NCBI GenBank assembly: GCA_044361535.1 | Contig: JBIKIQ010000008.1 | Location: forward strand, 78,918 to 142,917 | Reading direction: 5' to 3' | Source of the DNA: UBA952 sp044361535 | GTDB lineage: Bacteria > Bacteroidota > Bacteroidia > Flavobacteriales_D > Crocinitomicaceae | DNA: 64,000 nt | Shown: in pieces, positions 52,322 through 61,316 of the stretch | Numbering within the stretch: position 1 is the stretch's first letter | Layout of the letters: each line of letters opens with the position of its first letter | Translations under genes and position numbers: made by a program | Notes under the pieces: model-generated | The model's input: only the letters and a program-made list of their open reading frames with translations | Told to the model about the DNA's origin: nothing | Database searches by the model: none

Positions 52322-53023
52322 TTACAAACCTACCAATTTTAATGGCAACTGTTTAAGGTTAGTGATTTGATTATGGTGTTTAACTTGCGATTCTTTAATT
52401 TGCGGATTAAAATGATACGTTTTCATTCCTACTCGTTCTGCACCTAATATATCCACTTCATAATCATCTCCAATCATAGTCGAATTTTCAGGCTTAGTTT
52501 GTGCCTTATTCATCGAAAAATGAAAAATTTCAGGAGCAGGTTTATTAATTCCAATTTCTTCGGAACAAACTATTATATCAAAATATGAACGCAACTTGCA
52601 ATTTTCTAATTTCGTGTATTGCACCTCTTTGAATCCATTTGTGATAATGTGCATGATATACCCATTTTGTCTCAGTTCCTCCAAAGTTTCCAGTGTATTC
52701 GGAAATAACTGTGTTTGTTTTGGTGAAATTTCAACATATCCGTCGCTAAAATGACGTACTAATTTATCATCATGCAATTTCCATTTTTCTAAAGTCTTAC
52801 GAAAGCGTTCATTTCTCAGGTGTTCTTTGGTAATTTCTTTGTTGCCGTATGCTTGCCATAACTTAGCATTAATCTCTACATAATGACTGTGAAAATCTTC
52901 AAAATCTAGGGAACAGTGTTGAAGTTGTGCCTCAGAAAAAAGTTGAATTAATGCTTGTTTTGAGTTTTCATCAAAATCCCAAAGAGTACGGTCAAGATCA
53001 AAAAATAAGTGTCTGTTTATCAC
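52322..53023 (-). CDS. YjjG-type HAD-superfamily pyrimidine nucleotidase
   Basis: 233 residues. HAD motif I is FDLDRTLWDF (nucleophile D9, D11), motif II is IITNGF, and motif III/IV is NKPAPEIF with MIGDDYEVDILGAERVGMKT. The match to YjjG, which dephosphorylates non-canonical pyrimidine nucleotides, is the best fit, though substrate range in HAD proteins is broad. It overlaps the upstream membrane-protein gene by 4 nt (ATGA) in a run with upp, another pyrimidine gene. Confidence 0.87.
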   Translation of the reverse strand: MINRHLFFDLDRTLWDFDENSKQALIQLFSEAQLQHCSLDFEDFHSHYVEINAKLWQAYGNKEITKEHLRNERFRKTLEKWKLHDDKLVRHFSDGYVEISPKQTQLFPNTLETLEELRQNGYIMHIITNGFKEVQYTKLENCKLRSYFDIIVCSEEIGINKPAPEIFHFSMNKAQTKPENSTMIGDDYEVDILGAERVGMKTYHFNPQIKESQVKHHNQITNLKQLPLKLVGL

Positions 53024-53484
53024 GAAAACACAAAATATGCGAGTGAAGTTGTTATCGCTCCACTAATTAAAATACCTATAAATACCCACAAAAACGTATC
53101 CTTTTCCTTTCCGTAAAATTTAGCTACAATTATTGTTCCTAGCGGAATAGAGAGAAGTGATGGAGCTAAAAAACACAAGCCAATTTTACCAAAGGATCTT
53201 TTAAGTTTTATTGTCATTTTGTTTCCTCGAGTAAATTTTTTCTTTTGTTTTAGAGGTATTCCTTTCAGTATTGCTTCATTTTCTTTTTGTAATCTTTTCT
53301 TTCGAGAATTGGCCATAATTAATTCTGCCCCGAAATAAAAAAATAGTGAACTTAAAGAGGCTCCGGATATGGCGGCTAAATAAGTTGTTACAAAATCCAA
53401 ACCAAGAGGAATTCCTGCAAATGGGGAAAATAAAAACTTGATGGTTGCGACAAAAAAAACACTGGAAAAAGCTGCCCAATTCAT
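53020..53484 (-). CDS. Small integral membrane protein of unknown function
   Basis: 154 residues with about four membrane helices: AAFSSVFFVATIKFLFSPFAG, TYLAAISGASLSSLFFYFGAEL, IGLCFLAPSLLSIPLGTIIV and FLWVFIGILISGAITTSLAY. A basic cytoplasmic loop lies in the middle (KKRLQKENEAILKG, LKQKKKFTRGNK). No family is recognised with confidence; small-multidrug or DedA-like relatives are not supported by motifs. It lies 3 nt after upp and overlaps the nucleotidase gene by 4 nt. Confidence 0.68.
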   Translation of the reverse strand: MNWAAFSSVFFVATIKFLFSPFAGIPLGLDFVTTYLAAISGASLSSLFFYFGAELIMANSRKKRLQKENEAILKGIPLKQKKKFTRGNKMTIKLKRSFGKIGLCFLAPSLLSIPLGTIIVAKFYGKEKDTFLWVFIGILISGAITTSLAYFVFS

Positions 53485-53487
53485 ACT

Positions 53488-54135
53488 TTATATTTTTTCG
53501 CCGTAAGCTAAATCTCCAGCATCCCCTAAACCAGGTACAATATAAGATTGAGCAGTTAATTCTTGATCGATTGCAGCAACAAAAATCTCAGTATTTTCCG
53601 GTAAATTTTTTCTAACATATTCCAATGCTTGGGGTGTTGCAATGGCAGAAACAATAAAGATTCGTTTTGGATTACCATAACGTAACATCGCTTGATAAAC
53701 TGTAACCATTGAACTTCCCGTTGCTAACATGGGGTCACTAATTATCCATGTTTTATTGTCAAGATTGGGAGCAGCCATATACTCCACGTAGATTTCGAAA
53801 TCTTCAGCTGTTGTATGTTTTCGGTAAGCAGATATAAAAGCGCTTTCAGATTGGTCAAAATAATTTAATAAACCTTGATGCATAGAAAGTCCTGCGCGTA
53901 AAATGGTGGCTAAAAGTGGTTTTTCTTTTGCCAATTCAATTTTTGCTTTACCCAAAGGTGTTTCAATTTCTGAATCTGAATAAACAAAATGTTTTGAAAC
54001 CTCATACCCTAAAATTTCAGCTATTCGTTCCATATTTCTTCGAAATCGGAGGGGATCTTTTTGTATATCTACACTTCGTATTTCAGCTAAAAAAGTATTT
54101 AGTATAGATGCTTGGGAGGAAATATTGTGAACCAT
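53488..54135 (-). CDS. upp: Uracil phosphoribosyltransferase
   Basis: 215 residues; converts uracil and PRPP to UMP in pyrimidine salvage. The PRPP loop is WIISDPMLATGSSM, preceded by LATILRAGLSMHQG and EIYVEYMAAPN. The uracil-binding C-terminus is YIVPGLGDAGDLAYG. Head of a minus-strand run with the membrane protein, nucleotidase, rlmD and cinA. Divergent from grpE. Confidence 0.95.
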   Translation of the reverse strand: MVHNISSQASILNTFLAEIRSVDIQKDPLRFRRNMERIAEILGYEVSKHFVYSDSEIETPLGKAKIELAKEKPLLATILRAGLSMHQGLLNYFDQSESAFISAYRKHTTAEDFEIYVEYMAAPNLDNKTWIISDPMLATGSSMVTVYQAMLRYGNPKRIFIVSAIATPQALEYVRKNLPENTEIFVAAIDQELTAQSYIVPGLGDAGDLAYGEKI

Positions 54136-54186
54136 AGTTAAGTCTTTTTGTAAAAGTACATAGAAATATTTCGAAGTGAATACGCT

Positions 54187-54224
54187 CTGTCAAAAATTCA
54201 CGCTTTTTAGTAAAAATATGACAG
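54187..54224. promoter_or_regulatory. Inverted repeat upstream of grpE (possible heat-shock operator)
   Basis: CTGTCA (54187-54192) is repeated in inverted form as TGACAG (54219-54224), and the latter is part of a tight GACA-GCA-TGTC palindrome that ends near 54230, 20 bp before the -7 box. It is not a CIRCE element. A role in grpE-dnaJ control is an inference. Confidence 0.28.
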
Positions 54225-54250
54225 CATGTCGCAATTTAATCTAATGGTCT

Positions 54251-54258
54251 TATCTTTG
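54251..54258 (+). promoter_or_regulatory. TATCTTTG -7-like box of grpE-dnaJ
   Basis: Exact TAnnTTTG match 28 nt before the grpE ATG. The -33 position does not hold TTTG, which would suit an activated or alternative-sigma promoter. Confidence 0.45.
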
Positions 54259-54286
54259 CCGATGTCGGGTCAAAATAATTGTCATT

Positions 54287-54889
54287 ATGAAAAAAGAACA
54301 TACAGAAAATTCAGATCAAGAAAAAGAAGGATTAAATCATTCCGAAAACATTGAATCAAATGTAGAGAATCCTAATACGGAGAACGATGAAAATCAAGAA
54401 GAGTTAGATACTCTATCAACTGAAGATGATATGAGTGAAACTGTAGAAGAAAGTTGGGAAGCAAAATTTCTTGAAATGCAAGATAGATATTTACGCTTAC
54501 ATGCTGAATTCGATAATTTCAGAAAAAGAACGAATAAGGAACGAATTGAAATCGTAGCTACAGCAAATGCAGGAATTCTAAAAGAGTTGATTCCAATATT
54601 AGACGATTTTGAAAGAGCCACTACATTTAATGATACTGCAACTGAGATTCAAAGTGTAAAGGAAGGGTTCAGTCTTATTCATAACAAATACAAAGGCATC
54701 CTTGAATCAAAAGGTTTGAAACCAATGGCTTCCAAAGGAGAGGTTTTTGACAGTGAATTACACGAAGCCATTGCAAATATCCCTGCAGAATCTGAAGACA
54801 TGAAGGGAAAAATTATAGATGATGTTGAAAAAGGGTATACATTACACGACAAGGTAGTAAGATTTGCCAAAGTCGTAGTTGGTCAATAA
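54287..54889 (+). CDS. grpE: Nucleotide exchange factor GrpE
   Basis: 200 residues; releases ADP from DnaK in the protein-folding cycle. An acidic disordered start (about 1-55) leads to a long coiled coil (about 60-105, ESWEAKFLEMQDRYLRLHAEFDN spanning the family hallmark) and the beta-domain: LKELIPILDDFERA, GFSLIHNKYKGILESKGL, DSELHEAIANIP, GYTLHDKVVRFAKVVVGQ. dnaJ follows after 13 nt; dnaK is not in the window. Confidence 0.95.
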   Translation: MKKEHTENSDQEKEGLNHSENIESNVENPNTENDENQEELDTLSTEDDMSETVEESWEAKFLEMQDRYLRLHAEFDNFRKRTNKERIEIVATANAGILKELIPILDDFERATTFNDTATEIQSVKEGFSLIHNKYKGILESKGLKPMASKGEVFDSELHEAIANIPAESEDMKGKIIDDVEKGYTLHDKVVRFAKVVVGQ

Positions 54890-54902
54890 TAGATAAAGTG
54901 AA

Positions 54903-56015
54903 ATGAGTCAAAAACGTGATTATTACGAGGTTTTAGGTATTTCTAAAAATGCCGATGAATCAGAAATCAAAAAAGCTTACCGTAAATTAGCTATTAAATA
55001 TCATCCTGATAAAAATCCTGATGATGCATCGGCAGAAGAAAAATTTAAGGAGGCAGCTGAAGCATATGAGGTGTTGAGTAATTCTGATAAACGAGCTCAA
55101 TACGATCGTTTTGGTCATGCCGGAATGGGAGGTGGCCAAGGTGGTTTTGGTGGGATGAACATGGATGACATTTTCTCTCAATTTGGTGATGTTTTTGGCA
55201 GTGCATTTGGTGGAAGTTTTGGTGGAAGTCGTTCAGGTGGTTCAAGAACTGTTAGAGGTACTAACCTTCGCGTAAAAATGAAGTTGACTTTAGAGGAAAT
55301 TGCCTTAGGCGTAAAGAAAAAGATTAAAGTAAACAAACTGGTTAATGCAGATGGTATTACGTATAAAACGTGTTCAACTTGTAATGGTTCCGGTCGCATA
55401 ACTCGCGTTTCTCAAACGTTTTTAGGAGCAATGCAAACGCAATCTGCATGTCACGTGTGCCAGGGTGCAGGGAAAATTATTGATAAAAAACCTGCCGATT
55501 CAGATGCTCAAGGCTTAAAACGTCAGGAAGAAGTAATTGAGATTGAAATTCCAGCAGGAGTAGAAGAGGGGATGCAATTAAGTGTTACAGGCAAAGGTAA
55601 TGCCGGGCCATTCAATGGGGTGCCAGGAGATTTGATTGTTGTTATTGAAGAGGTGGAGCATGAAGAATTACGTCGCGACGGTGAAAATCTTCATTTTGAT
55701 GCAATAGTAAGTTTTATTGATGCCGCTTTAGGTGAATCAATTGAAGTTCCAACCGTTAGTGGAAAGGTTAAAATCAAAGTTGATCCTGGAACGCAAAGTG
55801 GAAAAGTATTGCGTTTAAAAGGTAAGGGGCTTCCTGTTTTACAAGGTTATGGCACAGGAGATTTATTTGTTCATATTCATATTTGGACACCAACGAAACT
55901 TTCAAAAGAGGAACGTGAGATTTTAGAGAAATTAAAGAATTCTGAAAATTTTAAACCAGGATCAGAGTCAGAAGAAAAAGGATTCTTTGGGCGAATGAAA
56001 GATATGTTTAGTTAA
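54903..56015 (+). CDS. dnaJ: Chaperone protein DnaJ
   Basis: 370 residues. J-domain (1-70) with the HPD motif at H34-P35-D36. A Gly/Phe-rich linker (about 75-115) follows. The central Cys region holds only two CxxCxGxG motifs (C157/C160 and C183/C186) where classical DnaJ has four, so only one zinc site can form. The two C-terminal client-binding beta-domains (about 205-345) are complete: EIEIPAGVEEGMQLSVTGKG, VKIKVDPGTQSGKVLRLKGK, GDLFVHIHIWTP. Works with DnaK and GrpE. Same transcript as grpE. Confidence 0.93.
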   Translation: MSQKRDYYEVLGISKNADESEIKKAYRKLAIKYHPDKNPDDASAEEKFKEAAEAYEVLSNSDKRAQYDRFGHAGMGGGQGGFGGMNMDDIFSQFGDVFGSAFGGSFGGSRSGGSRTVRGTNLRVKMKLTLEEIALGVKKKIKVNKLVNADGITYKTCSTCNGSGRITRVSQTFLGAMQTQSACHVCQGAGKIIDKKPADSDAQGLKRQEEVIEIEIPAGVEEGMQLSVTGKGNAGPFNGVPGDLIVVIEEVEHEELRRDGENLHFDAIVSFIDAALGESIEVPTVSGKVKIKVDPGTQSGKVLRLKGKGLPVLQGYGTGDLFVHIHIWTPTKLSKEEREILEKLKNSENFKPGSESEEKGFFGRMKDMFS

Positions 56016-56016
56016 A

Positions 56017-56934
56017 ATGTCATTTTTATCTCAATCTGATTCCGGTAGAAATGATGTTTCAAGTTATGTATTGACAGTTTGCTTAATTCTCTTGGCCTAT
56101 GGTTTTTTAGGCTCTTTGCCTTTATTAATTGATTTAAGACTTTCAGGTTCAGACATGAAAGATGTTATGAGTATCGAACACATGGCTCGAATTCTTGGGA
56201 AGAATCGCTTATTAGTGCATTTACTTCTTCCTTTTGTGTTCATTTTTTCAGCTCTCTTTATTGGGATTACACAATTTCACAAACGAAAATTTTTATCTGT
56301 ATTAACCTCTGTAACATACTTTCGATGGAAAAGGTTTTTTATTGCCTTTTCACTTTGGTGGGGAATAATGTCCGTATTTGTTCTTTTCGAATATTTCTCA
56401 GGAACTGAATTAAAACTAAATTTTGAAGGAAGTAAATTTATTCCATTAGTGCTAATTTCTTTCCTTTTGATACCCATTCAAACTACAGCAGAAGAAATTT
56501 TATTTCGAGGATACCTTGCTCAAGCTATTTATCGAAAAATTGGTAGTTTTCTTCACGTAATTATAACCACAAGTGCTTTTTTCGCTTTGATGCATGCTTT
56601 TAATCCGGAGGTAGCTACACTCGGATATGGAATTTTAGCGTATTATTTTCTTACAGGAGTTTTTTTAGCGGTAATGACAATTATGGATGAGGGAATGGAA
56701 TTATCAATGGGATATCATGCCGCTAATAATGTTTTTACTGCCATAATGATAACTAATAATTGGCAAGCTTTTCAGACAGATGCTGTATTTCTTGATACTT
56801 CAACTCCTTCATTTGGGATTGATTCATTTGTAACTTTGGCCATAATTCAACCGGCGCTCCTTTTTCTTTTTTCTCGTATGTTCAAATGGAAAAATTGGAA
56901 GAGATTGGTATCAAAGTCATCACATTCAAATTAA
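56017..56934 (+). CDS. CPBP-family intramembrane metalloprotease
   Basis: 305 residues with about eight membrane helices. The CAAX/bacteriocin-processing (Abi) motifs are visible: TTAEEILFRGYLAQ (EE and R), FALMHAFNP (H) and MGYHAANNVFTA (H, N). These are the four catalytic motifs of intramembrane glutamate proteases of this family. Substrate unknown. It starts 1 nt after dnaJ, which suggests a link with envelope or folding stress. The stop overlaps the convergent peptidase gene by 4 nt (TTAA). Confidence 0.88.
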   Translation: MSFLSQSDSGRNDVSSYVLTVCLILLAYGFLGSLPLLIDLRLSGSDMKDVMSIEHMARILGKNRLLVHLLLPFVFIFSALFIGITQFHKRKFLSVLTSVTYFRWKRFFIAFSLWWGIMSVFVLFEYFSGTELKLNFEGSKFIPLVLISFLLIPIQTTAEEILFRGYLAQAIYRKIGSFLHVIITTSAFFALMHAFNPEVATLGYGILAYYFLTGVFLAVMTIMDEGMELSMGYHAANNVFTAIMITNNWQAFQTDAVFLDTSTPSFGIDSFVTLAIIQPALLFLFSRMFKWKNWKRLVSKSSHSN

Positions 56935-58892
56935 AACTGAACCAATTTCAGCCTTTTGTTATTAGTGGGTAAAAGAATTTCAAGCAGGTAATTCCCTTTT
57001 TCCAAATCTGTTAAATTTAGAAGTGAATTAGGTTCAAAATCAACTTGCTTAACTACTTTTCCGTACATGTCAAGAACATTAATCAACGCTTTTGAATTTA
57101 AATTGGTAATTGTAAATATTCCACTGTTTGGATTGGGTGAAACTACAAGATCTTCCTGGGTTGAAAAATTGTTAACGTTCAACGAATTATCTTGAACTAT
57201 CGACCCAGTTTTATTTATTACCCAATTAGCAGGGTCAATTGTAATTGTTGATGCATTGCTTAGGGTTCCAAGATTTAGTACAGTAAAAAACTCACTATTT
57301 GAACTTATTGGGAATCGAATGATTGTATCAGGTTGTCCTGATCTGTTAAAAAATAGTTCGATATCGTTCGTAAAGGATGGAGTTACATTAGGTTTGGATG
57401 CTGTGTGTGAAATTTCAAGCAAAACGTGTTGACCTACCTGCTTCCATCCTACAGAATAGGTCGGATATCCTTCGCCAAAATACCATTCTTCAAAAAAAGA
57501 ATTCAAGTCAATCCCTGTAAACGCAGCCATAAAATCTTTGAAATCAACTCCCTTAGCAGTAGATTCAGTGAATGCCAATTGAAAAGCGCGCAATCCTTCA
57601 AAGAATAAACTATCATTATTTATTAAAAATCGAATTGTATGTACGATACCAGCTCCTTTGTCGTAAGTTAATCTACCATTAAAAATCCTGGATTCATTCA
57701 AACTATCAAGAACCCATACACTTCCACCTGTTTGAGTCATGACATTTTGGTGAACATCAACCATGTGCTGTGCTTTTTCAGCCGGATACAAACTTTCCAG
57801 CATAAGGTATTCACTGTAAGAAGCAAATCCTTCGTTGATCCAGATGTCACACCATGATGCACAGGTAACATTATTTCCCCACCATTGATGACCAAGCTCA
57901 TGAGCAGTTAATTTTTTTTCAAAAAATCCTTGCGTTGTCATAGTTTGATGTTCCATTCCTCCAGATATCGGAGCCATACAATGACCGTACTTTTCATCTT
58001 CGAAAGGGTAGGGGCCATAGCTCTCGTAAAATAATTCAATAAAATCAGCAGTTTCGTTTATTTCATCTATGAAATTAGGAAGTGTTTGAGGATTGTTGTA
58101 AATATAATTCTGAACTAAAATAGGTTGTGAAGCCCCAACAGGAGTAACATAGAACGAGTAATCAACATATTTAGCAACAGCAATGGAAATAAGATAATAA
58201 TCTATTGGATGGCGATGTTGCCAATTAAATTTTAAAAATCCATTCCCTAAGGTGTCGATACTTGTCAATATTCCATTTGAACCAGCTTTACATGTGTCTG
58301 GAACTGTTATACTAACAAAAGAACTATCTGCTTTGTCTGTTAAACTTTGTTTACACGGAAACCATTCCATGGCAGAAAAAGGCTCCGAAAGGGTCCATAC
58401 CACTTTATTTCCCCAACTAGGCGATGATCCCGCTGTTATACCACTTCCACCTAGTGGATTAGTTTGAGCCGTAGGTGGATTACCTGCATAATCAATTTCT
58501 AAGGAAAAAGTTTGACCTGTATTAGATCCAACAAATGCCTTTACGGCAGTTCCATTTCGTGTAAAGCCAGTTGGTATTCCGTTTAGACGTATTTCCGATA
58601 TAGTTAAAGTTGGATATAATTCTAGTAATGCACTATCCATATTTTGGTTTGCCGTTGCATCCATTCGAGCCGTCCCTGATAAAAAAGTAGATGTATTGGT
58701 CATGTTCAAATCCAATTGATAAAAATGAACATCATATTTTTCAGTTTCTGTGATTTGAGAAATGGAAAGCGTATTACTTTTTACATGTTGGTTTTTAAAT
58801 CGATCTTTTTTCGAACAACTTGCATGATTTTCCTGCGAAATAACAAAAGTGCAAGAAAATACAAATAGGATTAGTGTGAATATAAATTTCAT
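56931..58892 (-). CDS. Secreted M1-family metallopeptidase with T9SS tail
   Basis: 653 residues. The signal peptide (FIFTLILFVFSCTFVISQ) is followed by the M1 N-terminal beta-domain and the catalytic domain. The exopeptidase motif GAMEN is replaced by GGMEH (311-315). The zinc site is HELGH (331-335) with E354 in WINEGFASYSEYL. The ~75 C-terminal residues (VVSPNPNSGIFTITNL, LEKGNYLLEI) are a type A sorting domain, so it is a T9SS-exported peptidase, probably on the surface or released. The usual C-terminal armadillo domain of aminopeptidase N is absent. Confidence 0.92.
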   Translation of the reverse strand: MKFIFTLILFVFSCTFVISQENHASCSKKDRFKNQHVKSNTLSISQITETEKYDVHFYQLDLNMTNTSTFLSGTARMDATANQNMDSALLELYPTLTISEIRLNGIPTGFTRNGTAVKAFVGSNTGQTFSLEIDYAGNPPTAQTNPLGGSGITAGSSPSWGNKVVWTLSEPFSAMEWFPCKQSLTDKADSSFVSITVPDTCKAGSNGILTSIDTLGNGFLKFNWQHRHPIDYYLISIAVAKYVDYSFYVTPVGASQPILVQNYIYNNPQTLPNFIDEINETADFIELFYESYGPYPFEDEKYGHCMAPISGGMEHQTMTTQGFFEKKLTAHELGHQWWGNNVTCASWCDIWINEGFASYSEYLMLESLYPAEKAQHMVDVHQNVMTQTGGSVWVLDSLNESRIFNGRLTYDKGAGIVHTIRFLINNDSLFFEGLRAFQLAFTESTAKGVDFKDFMAAFTGIDLNSFFEEWYFGEGYPTYSVGWKQVGQHVLLEISHTASKPNVTPSFTNDIELFFNRSGQPDTIIRFPISSNSEFFTVLNLGTLSNASTITIDPANWVINKTGSIVQDNSLNVNNFSTQEDLVVSPNPNSGIFTITNLNSKALINVLDMYGKVVKQVDFEPNSLLNLTDLEKGNYLLEILLPTNNKRLKLVQF

Positions 58893-58908
58893 GAGTATTG
58901 AGTTTGGT

Positions 58909-58916
58909 CAAAAATA
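58909..58916 (-). promoter_or_regulatory. TATTTTTG -7-like box of the M1 peptidase gene
   Basis: Exact TAnnTTTG match on the minus strand, 16 nt before the ATG at 58892, in the 51-bp gap after the WD40 gene. No well-spaced -33 TTTG. Confidence 0.4.
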
Positions 58917-58943
58917 CAAATAAAGAAATTAATCTTTCTACTT

Positions 58944-59816
58944 CTAAACTTTTCTCCAACCAATTATTTGAGAATCATCCGAGCAGGAAACAAATGAATT
59001 TTTAGTCAAACTCAATATATGATTAACTGAATTTCGATGCCCACCGGTCTTATATTCTTTCTTTTCAAGAACTTTCAATGTAGTTAAATCCCAAATCTTG
59101 ATACTTTTATCACGACTTGCCGTTGCAAAATTATGTTCGTCTAAAAGGATGATTGAATATATGGGTCCTTTGTGTGCTGGTATCACCGAAATTATTTTTT
59201 TACTTTCAAGATCAAACACGTAAAGATATCCATCATATCCTCCAATTAATAAAGTATTTGCATACCTTTCAATGGATTGTACCCCATCCTTATTAATTAA
59301 AATTTCTGCAGTTATATTGAAAAATTCAAGGTCAAAAAATCGAATTTTCCCATCCTTAGCACCTATAACTAACTCATGATTAGCTTGTATTATTGCTCTG
59401 ATCTTACCAGAATTAAGAGGTATTTGAAGAAGTAATGATAGTTTTATGCTATCCCAAATGCAGACATTTCCGTCCGCATCCCCTGTAACAAAAAGTTGCT
59501 TTTTTTGAATTTCAATTATAGAAAATATCGCAGTTTTATGATGTTGGATAAACTTAATTTCTTTTTTTTCTTTTGAATTAACAATGTGTAAATCCCCATT
59601 TGAACAACCAATGAGCAGTAAAGGTTGATTTAGCAAATGTAAAATGGAATACGCAGATTTTTCTAATTGGATAACAAAATTATCTTGTTTTAAATGGTTT
59701 AAATCCCACCGAACAACAAACTTGTCGACACCACTAGAATACAATGAATTATCGTGCTTTGTTAAGCAATAAACTGGTCCAGTATGATCAGAAAACTCAA
59801 GAATTTTAATGAACAT
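58944..59816 (-). CDS. WD40-repeat beta-propeller protein
   Basis: 290 residues, no signal peptide. Six to seven WD40-type blades, with the characteristic ends SSGVDKFVVRWDL, TGDADGNVCIWDS, TASRDKSIKIWDL and SCSDDSQIIGWRKV. Repeats with GH-type openings (DHTGPVYCL, AHKGPIYSIILL, HRNSVNHILSL) close the ring. Cytoplasmic scaffold or interaction platform; partner unknown, but the TPR gene that overlaps its start by 1 nt is a strong candidate. Confidence 0.85.
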   Translation of the reverse strand: MFIKILEFSDHTGPVYCLTKHDNSLYSSGVDKFVVRWDLNHLKQDNFVIQLEKSAYSILHLLNQPLLLIGCSNGDLHIVNSKEKKEIKFIQHHKTAIFSIIEIQKKQLFVTGDADGNVCIWDSIKLSLLLQIPLNSGKIRAIIQANHELVIGAKDGKIRFFDLEFFNITAEILINKDGVQSIERYANTLLIGGYDGYLYVFDLESKKIISVIPAHKGPIYSIILLDEHNFATASRDKSIKIWDLTTLKVLEKKEYKTGGHRNSVNHILSLTKNSFVSCSDDSQIIGWRKV

Positions 59817-61219
59817 TATTCAGATAAATCAACTAAATCAGTTAGTTCGTTACAACGAAGCAATTGCGGATTAAGTGTAAAAAGCTCTTTTGATTTAATT
59901 GGATCATTATCAACACAGACACTAAAAAGAGCACGGGCATCCTCCAGAGATCCCAAAAGCCAAAGGGTATTAACCTCCCATAACCAAGATTCAGCATCTT
60001 GACCATTTTCGAGATTGAAGGAATGGATGAAATTATGACCTTCAATAATATCAATCTTCACTAAACTTTCCATCAATGTTTTTAAACAATCCATGTCACT
60101 AGGATCTATTTCCAATGATTTTCTTAAATGTGAATGACCTAGATCAATTTCATTGTTTTTTATAAAAACAGAACCAACTAAATGATGAATCACAGGATTT
60201 TCCGGGTCTAAATCCAATGCCTTACTCATTAATACAATAGCTTCTTTGGTATTTTCTTGAAGATCAGCGATTATCCCCAATCCTAACCAAGGCTCTGAAA
60301 ATTCTGGTGAAAGTTCAATGCTTTTTTGGTAACAGGTTTTACTCAATTCATATTCATGAATATTCTCATATGATTCACCTAAATAACAAAGCGCCAAAGG
60401 ATCTTCTCCATCGATTTCCATACATTTTTTAAAACAATCAATTGCTTGATAAAATTTGTCCGAGGATAAATATGCATTACCAAGATTAAAATGAGCAGCA
60501 CCAGCACTTTCATTGATAATCAAACAATAATCAAATGCCCAAATAGCCTTGTCGTAGTCCTCTTTTCGTAGGTAAAAACTCCCCAATTGATACCATCCCA
60601 AATAGGAGTATGGATTCTCGTCTACAAAAGCTACTATCTGTTGGTTAATTTCTTCAATCCGCTCAGTCTTTTCCATGCAATAACACAATTCTGAAAAGGC
60701 TATTTCGTTTTTAGGGTTATGAATGAGTGCATTTTTTAAGATTTGAATAGCTCCATTAAAGTCATTTGTGTTTTCGTATTCCAATGCTAAATCAACAAAA
60801 ATTTCATCTTTTTCTTGATCTTCACATAGATCCAAGGCTTGTTTATAACATTTAATTGCATTCTTTGAATCGCGAATTTGTCCGTACAAAGCCGCTTTGG
60901 TCAACAAAAGTTCAGATTGATGGTTTTCTATAGAATCCATTTGACGCAATAATTCGATAGATTCGGAGATTAGTCCTAAACCAGCAAGAGACTGGGCTTT
61001 TCTTAGGTAAAAAACTTGATTGTAAGGAAGTTGATTAATTCCGTATTCAGAAGCAGACCTAGCCAAGCTATAATTAGAATTGAATAAATAAAAATCAATT
61101 ATTGATTCAATTCTATCTCCATCAATAAATCCAACTGTTTCCCCTTTCAAATACCGCTCAAAAAGTGCAATATCGGACTTTAATTCTTTTTCTGAAAAAT
61201 CTTCCTCGTCATCAAACAT
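59816..61219 (-). CDS. TPR-repeat protein coupled to the WD40 gene
   Basis: 467 residues from the ATG at 61219 (a TTG at 61225 is rejected). No signal peptide. The start is very acidic (FDDEEDFSEKELKSDIALFE). About ten tetratricopeptide repeats follow, for example LLTKAALYGQIRDSKNAIKC, YSYLGWYQLGSFYLRKEDYD, AAHFNLGNAYLSSDKFYQAI and PLALCYLGESYENIHEYELS. Helical scaffold for protein binding. Its stop overlaps the WD40 ATG by 1 nt, so the two are made in step. Confidence 0.86.
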   Translation of the reverse strand: MFDDEEDFSEKELKSDIALFERYLKGETVGFIDGDRIESIIDFYLFNSNYSLARSASEYGINQLPYNQVFYLRKAQSLAGLGLISESIELLRQMDSIENHQSELLLTKAALYGQIRDSKNAIKCYKQALDLCEDQEKDEIFVDLALEYENTNDFNGAIQILKNALIHNPKNEIAFSELCYCMEKTERIEEINQQIVAFVDENPYSYLGWYQLGSFYLRKEDYDKAIWAFDYCLIINESAGAAHFNLGNAYLSSDKFYQAIDCFKKCMEIDGEDPLALCYLGESYENIHEYELSKTCYQKSIELSPEFSEPWLGLGIIADLQENTKEAIVLMSKALDLDPENPVIHHLVGSVFIKNNEIDLGHSHLRKSLEIDPSDMDCLKTLMESLVKIDIIEGHNFIHSFNLENGQDAESWLWEVNTLWLLGSLEDARALFSVCVDNDPIKSKELFTLNPQLLRCNELTDLVDLSE

Positions 61220-61316
61220 CCTCAATAGTTTTTAGTAAAAGTAAAATATTCATTCCGTTCTCTCGAATTATTCCACCTGACTTTATTCACAAAAATTAGT
61301 CATTTATCAACGTTGA

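Noticed and set aside
54136..54286. CIRCE/HrcA operator before grpE
   Set aside because: The TTAGCACTC-N9-GAGTGCTAA element is not present; only unrelated CTGTCA/TGACAG repeats are seen.
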